From: Candidatus Methanoperedens nitratireducens
GTDB taxonomy: Archaea > Halobacteriota > Methanosarcinia > Methanosarcinales > Methanoperedenaceae
Direction of reading: 5' to 3'
Assembly (NCBI RefSeq): GCF_000685155.1
Contig: NZ_JMIY01000005.1
Span: forward strand, 269,698 to 333,697
DNA: 64,000 nucleotides
The position numbers and the translations under genes were made by a program. The notes below the pieces were generated by a model, which was given only the letters and a program-made list of their open reading frames with translations, was not told where the DNA came from and did no database searches. Positions 24,109 to 33,979 of this stretch are shown here, piece by piece; the first letter of the stretch is position 1, and the number at the start of each line of letters is the position of its first letter.

Positions 24109-24588
24109 ATGAAATATATCGCAGATGCTTCCCTGTTCATTATAAGAAAAAGGCTTGAAGGAGATATCGTAACAGTTCCCTCTGTAGTTGAAGAACTCAG
24201 AGAAGAAGCCGCAAGGACAATGATGGAATTGATGAACGTAAGAGTCGAGCCTCCGCTTAAGAGTTTCAAAGAGGAGGTCAGGTCAAAGGCAGGGATTACA
24301 AGGGACAGTGAGGAACTCTCAGGTACAGATATAGACATTCTGGCAAAGGCACTGGAATATTCAGTACGGGAAGAGACTATATTAGTTACAGATGATTTTG
24401 CGATCCAGAACACCGCCATCCAGTTGGGGATCAGGGTGATGCCTGCAGGTCAGAGAAAAATAAAGGATATCCTCCTGTGGGAGAAGCAATGTACAGGATG
24501 CAAGCGGAGATTTCCAGAAGGGGATATATGTCCAGTATGCGGCTCTCCTCTTAAAAAAGTAAGAAAGAAAAAAATAAGAACAGGATGA
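24109..24588 (+). CDS. nob1: rRNA maturation endonuclease Nob1
   Basis: PIN-domain RNase that makes the 3' end of 16S rRNA. PIN acidic residues are visible in YIADASLFI, VPSVVEELREE, LSGTDIDILAKAL and VTDDFAIQN. A C-terminal zinc ribbon follows (CTGCKRRF...CPVCGSPL) with a basic tail. 159 aa, usual for archaeal Nob1. Confidence 0.9.
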   Translation: MKYIADASLFIIRKRLEGDIVTVPSVVEELREEAARTMMELMNVRVEPPLKSFKEEVRSKAGITRDSEELSGTDIDILAKALEYSVREETILVTDDFAIQNTAIQLGIRVMPAGQRKIKDILLWEKQCTGCKRRFPEGDICPVCGSPLKKVRKKKIRTG

Positions 24589-25499
24589 TTTAGTACCGAA
24601 TCTATGCCATTAACCATACATCTATGTTTTTAATTAATCATTGAGGCACAGGGAACGATTAAATGTAATTATTTAACGTTATATTTACGCTAATATCAAA
24701 TAAATATCAAAGATAGATCAAAAAACTGAATTGAACGATATCAAATCTTAAAAAATTCAAAAAAACCTGGAAAATCACCGATACATTTATATGAATGTTG
24801 GTTATTTGGTCTTACTTGATATCAATGAAATATCTAATGCTGGAATTATTGCTTATAGCGATACGCTGGTATCCTCTATCAGTGTTTCTTTCATTGATTC
24901 AATCACACATAGTGACTGCTTATTATTTCAGAACAGCTATACCACCCAAGATAATTACATGGTATAACAGCAAAACGATTGATAATGTCCAGCTTCTGCT
25001 AACGGACACAAGTGAAGCTGTTACATTCACTGCCATTGTCAGAAAAACCATAAATTGCCTGGGCTGGTTCCTGGATGATATAAAGCAGAGTAACAACTAT
25101 GATGATTTAAGTACCTTCAGTACCCCATGCGGGACTTTTAGGACTGAATTTTGGAGTATAAATGCTGTAAATTTTCATGGTAGAACATGCAAAGGGACAC
25201 ATAATATTGATTATATATAGCAGACTCAGTTGTTTCACTGAGTATGTATATTTTAAAAAAGTTTTGAGTAGCACTGGCTAAGAGATTACATTGGATAGGT
25301 AATAGTACAGGCTACACAGGTGTAAACTTTTGGAGTATTTATTAAATTAATAAATACTGCAGGATACGTAATAAATTTATATATAATTAATATTTAATAA
25401 AAAAATTTAATAAAAGTAGAAACGAGGAATATAGAAAAATGAGATACAGAGAAGTGAAAAGATACAGGAAAAATAAGTTAGAACGAGGGATATATAAAA
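24589..25499. other. Long intergenic region, possible decayed gene
   Basis: 910 bp. A plus-strand frame at 24,795-25,220 (141 aa, hydrophobic start MKYLMLELLLIAIRWY) has no recognised domain and may be a decayed exported-protein gene. Its upstream sequence (about 24,762-24,832) resembles the segment before the exported-protein gene at 59 kb. A perfect 12-bp AT-rich hairpin lies at 25,334-25,358 (AGTATTTATTAA/TTAATAAATACT). Two similar AACGAGGxATATA-AAAATGA units precede the next gene (near 25,421 and 25,482). Confidence 0.35.
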
Positions 25500-28157
25500 A
25501 TGAAATATGTTGATAAAAATAATGGGAAAATATTTAGATATGCTAAACATATAATAACCAGCAGCTACAAGCCAATACTGTTTGGGTTATTGCTTATGTT
25601 TTTTATAGCACCTCAGATGAGCCTGGGCTCTACTGGTGTCCAAAAAATCGGGCATATGGGAAATGGGAATTCATTTGATTTAGTGGAGGCTAATGGTTAC
25701 TTATATGTCGGCCAGGGCACAGAGATCAGAGTATATGATGTCTCGTCCGATAGCAAAATAGCACAACTGAACTGGAAAAATTATAAATATAAAACAGATA
25801 CGGATTCTCTGGTAAGAGGATTAGATCTCAAATCCAACTATCTCTATGTAGCAAGTACAAAGAGATTTACGATCCTTGATATCTCAAATCCGGCTAAACC
25901 TGCCGTTGTATCTTACATTGAACCATCTATAGTTAAAGGAGCAGAGATCCGCGATGTCAAGGTTAAAGATAATTATGCTTTCCTGGCAGCTTCAGGTGCT
26001 GGAATACTGGTAATTGATATCTCTAATAAGAAAAAGCCCTCTCTTGTAGCTACACTTAAACTGGGCGGCTATAACAGACCCTGGCGACTCACAGTGTCCG
26101 GGAATTACCTGTATACCGCAGTTGGAAGCGATAACAGGTTATACGTTATAGATATTACAAGCCCGGCAAACCCATCGATCAAAGGGAGCTGGTCTGCAAA
26201 TGCCGGAACTAACACCTTTTCTGGAGTTGCTGTAAAAGGAAAATATGCTTATGTCACTGAATACCACAATGGCGTGCATGTTGTAGATATATCAAACCCG
26301 GCAAAGCCTGTTGGTGTCGCAAAACTAATGGGCATGGATGCCAATGATATCAAAATACTTGGTAACTATGCCTACGTGTCAGTAAGGTATCAGGGGTTCA
26401 ATATAATAGATATTTCCAATCCTACCAGTATAAAGATTGTTGGCAAGGGAGCAGAGATACCAGGATATATTGAAGGAATATTCCCGACATCTAAATATAC
26501 GTTCCTTGCGGCTGAATCCAAGGGTTTCGGTATATACAGCACATCAGATGTAACAAAGCCGAAACTGGCAGTACAGATACCAGTGGTCGGTGGCTCACAT
26601 TCAATAGCAGTAAAGGGCAATTATATGTATATAGGTGCCCACAATGATGGAGTCTGGGTTATAGATATAAGCAACCCTGCAAACCCTGTAGAAGTTGCGT
26701 ATGTCAATTACGCAGGTAGAAGCGAGGATATAGATATACAGGGTAATTATCTGTTCACTGCAGCGGATTGGGGAGGACTTAATATAATTGACATAAGCAA
26801 TCCAACAAATCCAGTGATGCTGACGAAAGACTACGGAGACCATATTGATGGTGTTATAGCAGACGGGGATTATGTATACACCTCTGTTTATTACCCTAAT
26901 GATTCTCTGGGAGCTGTTAGTATAACTAACCCATCAAAGCCTTCGTATGTATCAAAAACTGATATCGGTATTTCGTTATCCAGGTTTGCGAAGTATGGTC
27001 AAAAATATCTATTAGTTGCCTCTCCAGGTGGATCTGCTAAAGGGTTACATATCTTCGATGTAAGCAACAAAGCAAAGCCTGTACGTGTCAGCACATTTGG
27101 CTCTGGAACAGCTTACAGGGATGTTGCGGTTAATGGTAATACTGCAGTTGCCGTTACCGGTAATGATGTAGTTACGATTGATCTAAGTAATGCAGCGAAC
27201 CCGAAGCTGATTGGTAAAGTAAGTTATTCTGGTGCATGGTCTGGTCGCTCAGTTGATGCCTACAATAACATTGCTTATGCGGCAGGGGGCCCTAATGGAC
27301 ATGTAAGAGTACTCGATATCAAAAACCCATCGAACATAAAACTGCTAGGTACCTTTGAGCTGCCGGATTACGCCAGTGATATAGTCTACTCAAATGGAAA
27401 GATATTTACTGCTGCTGACAAAGCAGGGGTATATATCCTTTCATATAATGCAGGCTATACACCAGCACCAACACCAAAACCAACTCCAGAACCGGCTCCG
27501 GAACCAACTCCGGAGCCAACTCCAGAGATAACCCCACGACCAACTCCAGAGATAACCCCACGACCAACTCCAGAGAAAACTCCACGACCAACTCCAGAGC
27601 CGACTCCAGCACCCACACCTATTGATATTCCTACGCCTGCACCCACGCCCACACCAGCACCCGCGCTTCCTGGAACGATCTACCACTTCGATGCAGAATC
27701 AGGAAAAGCTGGATGGAGGGCCTCAGGCCTGTGGCATATTTCAAGTAACAGATACACCAATGGCAATTACAGCATCTGGTATGGTAGTGAGAGCACAAAG
27801 ACCTACGATATAGGAATAGCACATTCAGGGAATATGATCTCCCCTGAGATCGATCTTAAGGGCAGCAGACAGCCGAAGCTCTCTTTCTTGAGCTGGTACC
27901 AAACAGAGACAAATAGTAACTATGATAAGAAGCTGCTACAGATCTCTGTAAACAATGGCGCATGGGAAACCTTAAAACAGTTAAGCCACACCAAGGAAAA
28001 CTGGGTTAAAGAATCTATAGATCTCTCTGATTATGCAGGGAATAAGATAAGAATAAGGTTCGTATTCAATACCATAGATGCCAAATACAACAAATATGAG
28101 GGCTGGTATGTGGATGATATAACGATTGTAGATGATACAATAGTGAAAAAGGGATAA
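25500..28157 (+). CDS. Large exported LVIVD-repeat surface protein
   Basis: 885 aa. After a cytoplasmic-looking start, a hydrophobic signal or anchor segment ([15 protein letters not shown]) ends near residue 45. Residues ~45-650 are about 14 repeats of ~42 residues with the LVIVD pattern (GNYLYTAVG...[16 protein letters not shown]), predicted to form a beta-propeller. Residues ~655-715 are a PTPEPTP-rich extended linker. Residues ~720-880 form a beta-sandwich ([10 protein letters not shown]..., [12 protein letters not shown]) like MAM/jelly-roll domains. An extracellular adhesion or binding role is likely; the ligand is unknown. Confidence 0.75.
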   Translation: MKYVDKNNGKIFRYAKHIITSSYKPILFGLLLMFFIAPQMSLGSTGVQKIGHMGNGNSFDLVEANGYLYVGQGTEIRVYDVSSDSKIAQLNWKNYKYKTDTDSLVRGLDLKSNYLYVASTKRFTILDISNPAKPAVVSYIEPSIVKGAEIRDVKVKDNYAFLAASGAGILVIDISNKKKPSLVATLKLGGYNRPWRLTVSGNYLYTAVGSDNRLYVIDITSPANPSIKGSWSANAGTNTFSGVAVKGKYAYVTEYHNGVHVVDISNPAKPVGVAKLMGMDANDIKILGNYAYVSVRYQGFNIIDISNPTSIKIVGKGAEIPGYIEGIFPTSKYTFLAAESKGFGIYSTSDVTKPKLAVQIPVVGGSHSIAVKGNYMYIGAHNDGVWVIDISNPANPVEVAYVNYAGRSEDIDIQGNYLFTAADWGGLNIIDISNPTNPVMLTKDYGDHIDGVIADGDYVYTSVYYPNDSLGAVSITNPSKPSYVSKTDIGISLSRFAKYGQKYLLVASPGGSAKGLHIFDVSNKAKPVRVSTFGSGTAYRDVAVNGNTAVAVTGNDVVTIDLSNAANPKLIGKVSYSGAWSGRSVDAYNNIAYAAGGPNGHVRVLDIKNPSNIKLLGTFELPDYASDIVYSNGKIFTAADKAGVYILSYNAGYTPAPTPKPTPEPAPEPTPEPTPEITPRPTPEITPRPTPEKTPRPTPEPTPAPTPIDIPTPAPTPTPAPALPGTIYHFDAESGKAGWRASGLWHISSNRYTNGNYSIWYGSESTKTYDIGIAHSGNMISPEIDLKGSRQPKLSFLSWYQTETNSNYDKKLLQISVNNGAWETLKQLSHTKENWVKESIDLSDYAGNKIRIRFVFNTIDAKYNKYEGWYVDDITIVDDTIVKKG

Positions 28158-28269
28158 ACGAATCGTTAAATTCCTCTATCTTTTTTGTGAGGTCTTGAAA
28201 ATATAAAGAACAAATCACCGCAGAGGATGCTCAGCCCGAGTTGGCCATGGGAGGGCCGAGGAGGATGCA

Positions 28270-28434
28270 TCATATCTTTGCGGTGGGATTTTTAATATAT
28301 TCAGTACTGGTCATTCCTTCCGGAATTACGCCTTCGAATGCTCCAAGCCATTTATCTGCAAAATTCTTCTCAGCCTTAGCTCTGGTATCTATGTTCTCTA
28401 GTGCTTTAATCAACTTCTCAAGCATTACAGGCAT
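28270..28434 (-). CDS. Orphan antitoxin-like small protein (54 aa)
   Basis: MPVMLEKLIKALENIDTRAK starts a helical protein ending GMTSTEYIKNPTAKI. A C-terminal TSTEYI-type motif occurs in small antitoxins paired with PIN toxins. GGTGA lies six bases before the ATG and TTATATA about 40 bases upstream. No toxin gene follows; downstream sequence is repeat-like (CACCGCAGAGGATGC). It could be a relic of a toxin-antitoxin pair. Confidence 0.45.
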   Translation of the reverse strand: MPVMLEKLIKALENIDTRAKAEKNFADKWLGAFEGVIPEGMTSTEYIKNPTAKI

Positions 28435-28518
28435 CTTTTTTCACCATATAGACCATGAGCAAAATGGTATATAACGTTTTGTTTTAAGTTTCGATAAAAA
28501 ATCTATCAAGATATTACC

Positions 28519-29388
28519 TCACACAATCACATCCATAACCGTAAAAATAAGCATGCTCAAACTCACAGCAGCATTAACATTAAAGAACGCCACGGGAATC
28601 CTGGTAAAATTACCCGGCTTGACCAGTGTATGCTCATACCATATCAGCAGTGCAATAAGCACCAGCCCTGCCGTGAATATGCTCCCGAGCTTTAGCATAT
28701 ACATCAGGCCAGCAAGAAGCAAAAGCATAAGAATATGCGACACGAACGATAACCCGAGCGCGATCTTTACACCGAATACGGACGGTATAGAATAAAGCCC
28801 GTTTTTCTTATCAAAATCAAGGTCTTGCAGTGAGTATATCATATCAAATCCAGCGACCCAGAAGGTGACGGCAAATAGCAAGAAAAGCATAGCAAGCTCG
28901 GATTGGCCGAACGGATTAAAAGTACCTGTTACAGCAAGCCAGCCTCCCACAGGCGCATAGCCAAGATTGAGCCCTAAAACGAAATGCGATACAGGAGAGA
29001 ACCGCTTAAGATAGGGATAGATGATTGACGTTAGCGGGATAATGGGCGCAAGCAAGAGGCACAGCGGGTTTAATTTATAGGCAGAGTAGAACAACAGGGA
29101 ATACGATACCAGTATAATTACCCATACCTCGTATATTCCTATCCTCCCTGATGGCAGCTCACGGGCAGCGGTTCTCGGGTTTTTAACATCTATATCCTTA
29201 TCTATAAGATTGTTAAGTGCCATTGCCCCGCTCCTTGCTCCAAGGAACGCAAGCCCTACCCAGAATAGTATCCGAAGCTCAGGGATTCCATTGCTTGCAA
29301 GAAATGAACCAAGATAAGCAAATGGGATAGCAAACAGGGTGTGCTTTATTACTACAAAATCCATGTACAGTTTTAGTCTGGCAAACAT
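28519..29388 (-). CDS. UbiA-family prenyltransferase
   Basis: Integral membrane prenyltransferase with about eight helices. First Asp-rich motif NNLIDKDIDVKNPRT, second SLQDLDFDKKNGLYSIP; both bind the prenyl diphosphate via Mg2+. With the UbiD-family gene 800 bp away it is likely to act in quinone assembly (MqnP/UbiA-like), consistent with menaquinone in ANME-2d. The ATG at 29388 is used; a GTG one codon upstream is possible. Confidence 0.85.
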   Translation of the reverse strand: MFARLKLYMDFVVIKHTLFAIPFAYLGSFLASNGIPELRILFWVGLAFLGARSGAMALNNLIDKDIDVKNPRTAARELPSGRIGIYEVWVIILVSYSLLFYSAYKLNPLCLLLAPIIPLTSIIYPYLKRFSPVSHFVLGLNLGYAPVGGWLAVTGTFNPFGQSELAMLFLLFAVTFWVAGFDMIYSLQDLDFDKKNGLYSIPSVFGVKIALGLSFVSHILMLLLLAGLMYMLKLGSIFTAGLVLIALLIWYEHTLVKPGNFTRIPVAFFNVNAAVSLSMLIFTVMDVIV

Positions 29389-29430
29389 CACAACTCTTTT
29401 CTCATATAATCGATATTATCCCTGATTGAA

Positions 29431-30207
29431 ATGATTAATCTTTACTTTATCGGCTCAGCAGGAAGCGGCAAATCTACACTTACAGGCGCCTTTGCCGGGT
29501 GGATGCAGCACCAGAGATACGATGCAATAACAGTAAACCTTGATCCTGGTATTGAGAGCGCGCCTTATGTGCCTGACGTGGATATCCGTGACTGGATTGA
29601 ATTAGGTGGTATCATGGAAGATTACGGCGTCGGGCCAAACGGGGCGCAGATTATAGCTGCTGACATGCTTGCCATGAACATCGATGAAATTAAAGAGGAA
29701 ATTGAAAACTATGATGCAGAATACGTTATTATTGATACGCCCGGTCAGATGGAGCTGTTTATTATGAGGCAGTCCGGGAAATTCTTAATCGATTCTCTGG
29801 GTGCGGATAAATCGATAATCAACTTTCTCTATGATCCTGTTATCTCAAAAACCCCATCAGGTTTTATCACACTGATGCTGCAGGCAGCTTCTGTGCAGGT
29901 CAGGTTCAATGTCCCTTTCATCAGTATTCTCACCAAGTCCGATCTATTGACAGATGATGAGCGTGAGAAAATTCTGAGATGGAGCAGGGATTTAATAGAG
30001 CTTGAAGAAGCAATCCATAATGAACTCCCCACGATGCGCACTCAACTGAGCATAGAGTTTTTATCAGTCCTCAGCTCATTCGGAGCCGGCCAGGTATTGC
30101 TTCCAGTTTCATCCATGTATGGCTCTGGCATGGAGGATATCTATAACGCTGCCCAGCAGATCTACTATGGTGGAGAAGACCTGAGCAGGGATTGGGATTT
30201 GTTATAG
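29431..30207 (+). CDS. GPN-loop GTPase
   Basis: P-loop IGSAGSGKSTLTGAFAG at the N-terminus, the diagnostic GPN tripeptide in GVGPNGAQII, DTPGQMELF (switch) and LTKSDLL (NKxD-like base recognition). Archaeal and eukaryotic GPN proteins are linked to RNA polymerase assembly; the archaeal role is less clear. 258 aa, full length. It is transcribed divergently from the UbiA gene. Confidence 0.9.
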   Translation: MINLYFIGSAGSGKSTLTGAFAGWMQHQRYDAITVNLDPGIESAPYVPDVDIRDWIELGGIMEDYGVGPNGAQIIAADMLAMNIDEIKEEIENYDAEYVIIDTPGQMELFIMRQSGKFLIDSLGADKSIINFLYDPVISKTPSGFITLMLQAASVQVRFNVPFISILTKSDLLTDDEREKILRWSRDLIELEEAIHNELPTMRTQLSIEFLSVLSSFGAGQVLLPVSSMYGSGMEDIYNAAQQIYYGGEDLSRDWDLL

Positions 30208-30210
30208 ATA

Positions 30211-31653
30211 TTATAGACCAAGCTCCTTCCATATCCGATCTACCTGTGCTTTAACCTCATTATCCATCTCTAAAGCATCAGGCCATTCCCGGTTGAAGCC
30301 TTCATCCGGTCCTTTTCGTGTAGCGTCTATCCCCATCTTTGAACCAAGGTTTGGATGAGGCGAAGCATGATCAAGGGTATCGGTCGGCGCTCTGTCGATT
30401 ATTACGATATCTCTTGCAGGGTCTATTCGTGTAGTGGTTGCCCACAGCACTTCCCCCATGTCCTGCACGTTCACGTCATCATCAAGCACGATCACTGTTT
30501 TTGCAAACATCATCTGGCCCATTCCCCAGAGTGCGAACATCACCTTCTTAGCATGCCCGGGATATCGTTTTTTTATGGATACTATACAGAGGTTGTGGAA
30601 GACAGCTTCAACAGGCAGATTGATATCAGCGATCTCAGGAAGCTGCATCTTCATAAGGGGAAGGAAGATCCTCTCCGTGGCTTTGCCAAGATACGCATCC
30701 TCCATAGGAGGCTTTCCTACGATAGTGGCATGGTATATCGGGTCTCTGCGGTGGGTAATGCAGGTTATATGGAATACAGGGAATTCATCAGCAAGCGAAT
30801 AATACCCTGTATGATCCCCAAAAGGTCCCTCAACACGCCGCTCTGATGATGCCACATATCCTTCAAGTACGATCTCGGCATGTGCGGGAACATACAGATC
30901 AACAGTCTCACATTTAACAAGCTCAACATTTTTTCTCCTGAGGAACCCGGCAAACATCATCTCATCGATATTATCAGGCAATGGTGCGGTCGCTGAATAA
31001 ACAACAGCAGGATCAGCACCGATAGCGACTGCAACTTCTATTTTTCCATCTTTACCTGCATCAGCATAATCCCTTGCCCCGTGTTTATGTATGTGCCAGT
31101 GCATACCTGTTGTCCTGCCGTCATACACCTGCATCCTGTACATCCCCACGTTCTGTTTTCCCGTCTTCGGGTTTTTAGTAAACACAAGCGGGAGGGTGAT
31201 GAAGCGGCCACCGTCCCCCGGCCAGCACTTGAGTACGGGGAATTTTTCAAGTGAAAAATCCTCTTTGAGTATTACTTCCTTGCATGGTCCTGATTTTACG
31301 TACTTCGGGGCGAACGATGCAAGCTCTCCAAGCCTGGGGAGCATCTTGATCCCGTTCCAGATGCTGGATGGAGCTTCAAGTTCCAGGAGTTTCTGGATTC
31401 TCTCACCAATCTCGTTCAGATCATTCACGCCCAGCGCAAGGTTCATGCGCTCCATTGTCCCGAAAGCGTTGGCAAATATCGGTATATTATAGCCCTCAAC
31501 GTTTTCAAATAACAGCGCGGGGCCGCTGCTTTTTACTACCCTGTCCAGGATCTCTGTGATCTCAAGCTCTGCACTGACTTCGGTTTTTATCCGCCGAAGC
31601 ATGCCTTTTTTTTCAAGAAGTTCTATGAACTCACGTAGATCTCTATATGCCAC
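30211..31653 (-). CDS. UbiD-family prenylated-FMN decarboxylase
   Basis: 480 aa. It starts with GTG: (M)AYRDLREFIELLEKKGML. The conserved central segment GMYRMQVYDGRTTGMHWHIH and the E-x-x-x-R-E-type region VKCETVDLYVPAHAEIVLEG are typical of UbiD decarboxylases that need prenylated FMN. The likely substrate is an aromatic acid intermediate of menaquinone (MqnL-like); ubiX is not in the window. Confidence 0.85.
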   Translation of the reverse strand: MAYRDLREFIELLEKKGMLRRIKTEVSAELEITEILDRVVKSSGPALLFENVEGYNIPIFANAFGTMERMNLALGVNDLNEIGERIQKLLELEAPSSIWNGIKMLPRLGELASFAPKYVKSGPCKEVILKEDFSLEKFPVLKCWPGDGGRFITLPLVFTKNPKTGKQNVGMYRMQVYDGRTTGMHWHIHKHGARDYADAGKDGKIEVAVAIGADPAVVYSATAPLPDNIDEMMFAGFLRRKNVELVKCETVDLYVPAHAEIVLEGYVASSERRVEGPFGDHTGYYSLADEFPVFHITCITHRRDPIYHATIVGKPPMEDAYLGKATERIFLPLMKMQLPEIADINLPVEAVFHNLCIVSIKKRYPGHAKKVMFALWGMGQMMFAKTVIVLDDDVNVQDMGEVLWATTTRIDPARDIVIIDRAPTDTLDHASPHPNLGSKMGIDATRKGPDEGFNREWPDALEMDNEVKAQVDRIWKELGL

Positions 31654-31671
31654 TATACGACCTGTTCCTTC

Positions 31672-33147
31672 CTACGTAGACAAACGTGACATACGTTCGT
31701 CTATTTCAGAATTTGCGTCGTTCTCAGATTCGATCAGCAATTGATCTGACCCTATGACCCTTTCGGTGGGATCATATACGTCACTGCGGTTTCCGTGCAT
31801 CACAGCAGCTATGCCGCTGTCGATGTCGCTCTGTTCTTCTGAGTAGAGGACGGCACACTCGGGGCAAACAGACTCCGTTATAACCTTGACCGGAGGAAGT
31901 CCCCGTATCATCAATCTTGATGAGAGTAATAACTTATTTTCAATATACTGCGGAAATACATCCCTGAGGACTGCCCACGGCTGACCTTTCTTGTGTTTAG
32001 TATTTGTCCTGACCAGACCGCTCACGGCTTCCAGCCAGTCTCTATCGAACATGCCGCAGTTCGGGCATTTTGACTGCTTCCATGTGGGATGCGTTAGCTT
32101 TGAACTGCAGAACGGGCAGTACCTTGATGTTCCCCTTGTATAGTATAACTTCGAGTCGGGATGATGGTGGACAATTATATCTTCGAATGCACCGTGTATC
32201 CAGGACGACATTTTTGCATTGAACTTCACACCTCTATCGTCTGTAAGGATATCCTGAGTAGTGCCGTGCAGGTCTTCCACTCCGAGATGCCTGCTCCCCA
32301 CAAAGGTCAGGATTTCATTCTTCTTGCCGTGAACCTTTTTGTGAAGCAAATCATTTACCCTGTTGTGTTCACGCTTGCTGTGCTTCCTGATTATCTTCTG
32401 GGATTTCTGAGGGTTGTGAGCCATCGTTGCCTGAACTGATTCCCGCTTCTTCTTATGATTTTCTTGGATTTTCATCACGTCTGACAGGTCTACTTCTTTC
32501 ATTTCCCCATCAGACCGGGCTATCACAACACGGTCAAAATTGAAATCATATGCGGCTGATTCTTTCGCTTTAGGGATTTTAGAATCGTCCGTGAAGCACA
32601 GCCTCAAACCGTAAGGGACTATGACCAGTGCACCGGGACGGTTGAGTGACCATTCGGTGAAATGCCTGTGGTTCACCTTTATATCCATTACTACGGATTT
32701 TCGCGGGGCTACCGTGATCCTGATCTTCATAGTTCCATCAGGCTTGGATTCCTGGATTGTGTACAGGTCATTATTGAGCCTGGCAATGGGTTTTCTGATA
32801 TGAGGGATAGAAGTGATATCACCGCCATTAGTTCTCCAGGACTTTATCTGCTGCATCGCAAAGGAAGCTGCTGAATCCAGATAATGTGCTGCATATTTGC
32901 CTTTATAATGTTCGTTGAACCATTTCTTATTTAAATCCCTGAGTTCACGTTCTGGCGGAATGGGCTTCGGTTTGCCTGTTTTGTCAGTTTCAGAAAGAGG
33001 ATAGTAGTGAGTCTCCAGCCCGATCTTATGATGAAGACCAAAATTGATTAAATGATTGGCGATTGCTTTGTAATCCTCCATCATCGAAAATAGCTCCGGC
33101 GGAATTACGCAGTTCACTGGGATTACATCAGGTTCTCTTACTGGCAC
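31672..33147 (-). CDS. tnpB: IS607/IS605-type TnpB RNA-guided nuclease
   Basis: 491 aa, GTG start four bases after the stop of the HTH remnant. RuvC residues: Asp in YDFNFDRVVIA, Glu in LGVEDLHG, Asp in FDRDWLEA. The zinc finger is CPFCSSKL...CPNCG. TnpB proteins are omega-RNA-guided nucleases that help retain the transposon. The catalytic triad appears intact although the partner recombinase is truncated. An omega-RNA would be expected at the 3' end (below about 31,750), where little non-coding space remains before ubiD. Confidence 0.82.
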   Translation of the reverse strand: MPVREPDVIPVNCVIPPELFSMMEDYKAIANHLINFGLHHKIGLETHYYPLSETDKTGKPKPIPPERELRDLNKKWFNEHYKGKYAAHYLDSAASFAMQQIKSWRTNGGDITSIPHIRKPIARLNNDLYTIQESKPDGTMKIRITVAPRKSVVMDIKVNHRHFTEWSLNRPGALVIVPYGLRLCFTDDSKIPKAKESAAYDFNFDRVVIARSDGEMKEVDLSDVMKIQENHKKKRESVQATMAHNPQKSQKIIRKHSKREHNRVNDLLHKKVHGKKNEILTFVGSRHLGVEDLHGTTQDILTDDRGVKFNAKMSSWIHGAFEDIIVHHHPDSKLYYTRGTSRYCPFCSSKLTHPTWKQSKCPNCGMFDRDWLEAVSGLVRTNTKHKKGQPWAVLRDVFPQYIENKLLLSSRLMIRGLPPVKVITESVCPECAVLYSEEQSDIDSGIAAVMHGNRSDVYDPTERVIGSDQLLIESENDANSEIDERMSRLST

Positions 33148-33151
33148 GTTA

Positions 33152-33274
33152 TCACTTCCCGAGCGATGGAGTGCGAATAACTTTTAAAGTACCTGCACGA
33201 TCCATTCTCTGAATGGTTTTGATACTGATACCAAGCCGCTTTGCCGCTTCTTTCGGACGAAGTAACGTTTCCAT
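33152..33274 (-). pseudogene. IS607 TnpA remnant: MerR-like HTH only
   Basis: 40 codons: METLLRPKEAAKRLGISIKT followed by IQRMDRAGTLKVIRTPSLGK and a stop. This is the N-terminal MerR-type DNA-binding domain of IS607 serine recombinases, which normally continue for about 150 more residues with the catalytic serine domain. The catalytic domain is absent. The stop lies just before the tnpB start. The piece could still act as a small DNA-binding protein. Confidence 0.65.
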
Positions 33275-33360
33275 TAATCTACTTAACAACTTCATAGTAT
33301 TTCTGTCTATGTTTGTCTGTTTTTGTATATGTGTTTTTGTATATGTGTTCTCATTAGCTG

Positions 33361-33597
33361 CTAAACCTCTGAAGCAGTGCTATTATATTTTGTCTTTACC
33401 ATAGAGCCAGCCTTATCTAGGCATGCCCTGTGAATATATCCAAGCTGTCTCTTTTTCCAGTTTTTTGAATCATTGCTCATCCCTTCCACCGGCTCATAGA
33501 TAATAAGCATGTTCTTTGCATCCTCAGGGAACATCAATTTTACAAAATCATCACAGATCAGGCATTTTTTCCATCGAAGATATTTTCGCTCAGTCAT
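33361..33597 (-). CDS. Small zinc-binding-like hypothetical protein (78 aa)
   Basis: Begins MTERKYLRWKKCLICDDFVK and later has YIHRACLDKAG, a C-x2-C plus H-x2-C arrangement suited to one zinc. Not recognised. Between the IS remnant and the thiamine-binding-like gene. Confidence 0.55.
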   Translation of the reverse strand: MTERKYLRWKKCLICDDFVKLMFPEDAKNMLIIYEPVEGMSNDSKNWKKRQLGYIHRACLDKAGSMVKTKYNSTASEV

Positions 33598-33663
33598 ATT
33601 TTCCTCTTATTAGTAACCGAAAGTATTTTTGCCTTCTGCAACCAACAGACATATGGTGGTCAG

Positions 33664-33972
33664 ATGAAACCAATTATTACGGCAGAACTTGAGATCATCC
33701 CGCTGGGAACGGGAAATACCAGCATGAGCCCGTATATCTCTGCTGCCGTTAAAGCTATTGAAAAATCAGGCGTTAAATACCAGTTAACTCCCATGGGCAC
33801 GGTGATGGAGGTATCTTCCATTGACGAGGCCTTAGACGTGGTAAAAGCCGCCCATGAGGCACTGATTAATAGAGGTGTAAAAAGGGTGGTCACACATATC
33901 ACAATTGATGATCGAAGAGATTCTCCAAAAAGGATGGAGGAGAGGATAGAGTCTGTAAGAAGTAAACTTTAA
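33664..33972 (+). CDS. MTH1187/YqgV-family thiamine-binding-like protein
   Basis: 102-aa ferredoxin-fold protein: ITAELEIIPLGTGNTSMSPY, YQLTPMGTVMEV and RVVTHITIDDRRD are family hallmarks. Members bind thiamine-type ligands as multimers; the cellular role is uncertain. The ORF starts next to a GGTCAG sequence. Confidence 0.85.
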   Translation: MKPIITAELEIIPLGTGNTSMSPYISAAVKAIEKSGVKYQLTPMGTVMEVSSIDEALDVVKAAHEALINRGVKRVVTHITIDDRRDSPKRMEERIESVRSKL

Positions 33973-33979
33973 TCAAAGA

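Noticed and set aside
27466..27662. CRISPR-like periodicity
   Set aside because: The repeated CCAACTCCAGAG units are codons of the Pro-Thr linker inside a gene; there are no unique spacers. No CRISPR array was seen anywhere in the window.
27406..27690. Minus-strand frames rich in Val/Gly/Ser repeats
   Set aside because: They are the shadow of the PTPEPTP linker of the LVIVD protein.
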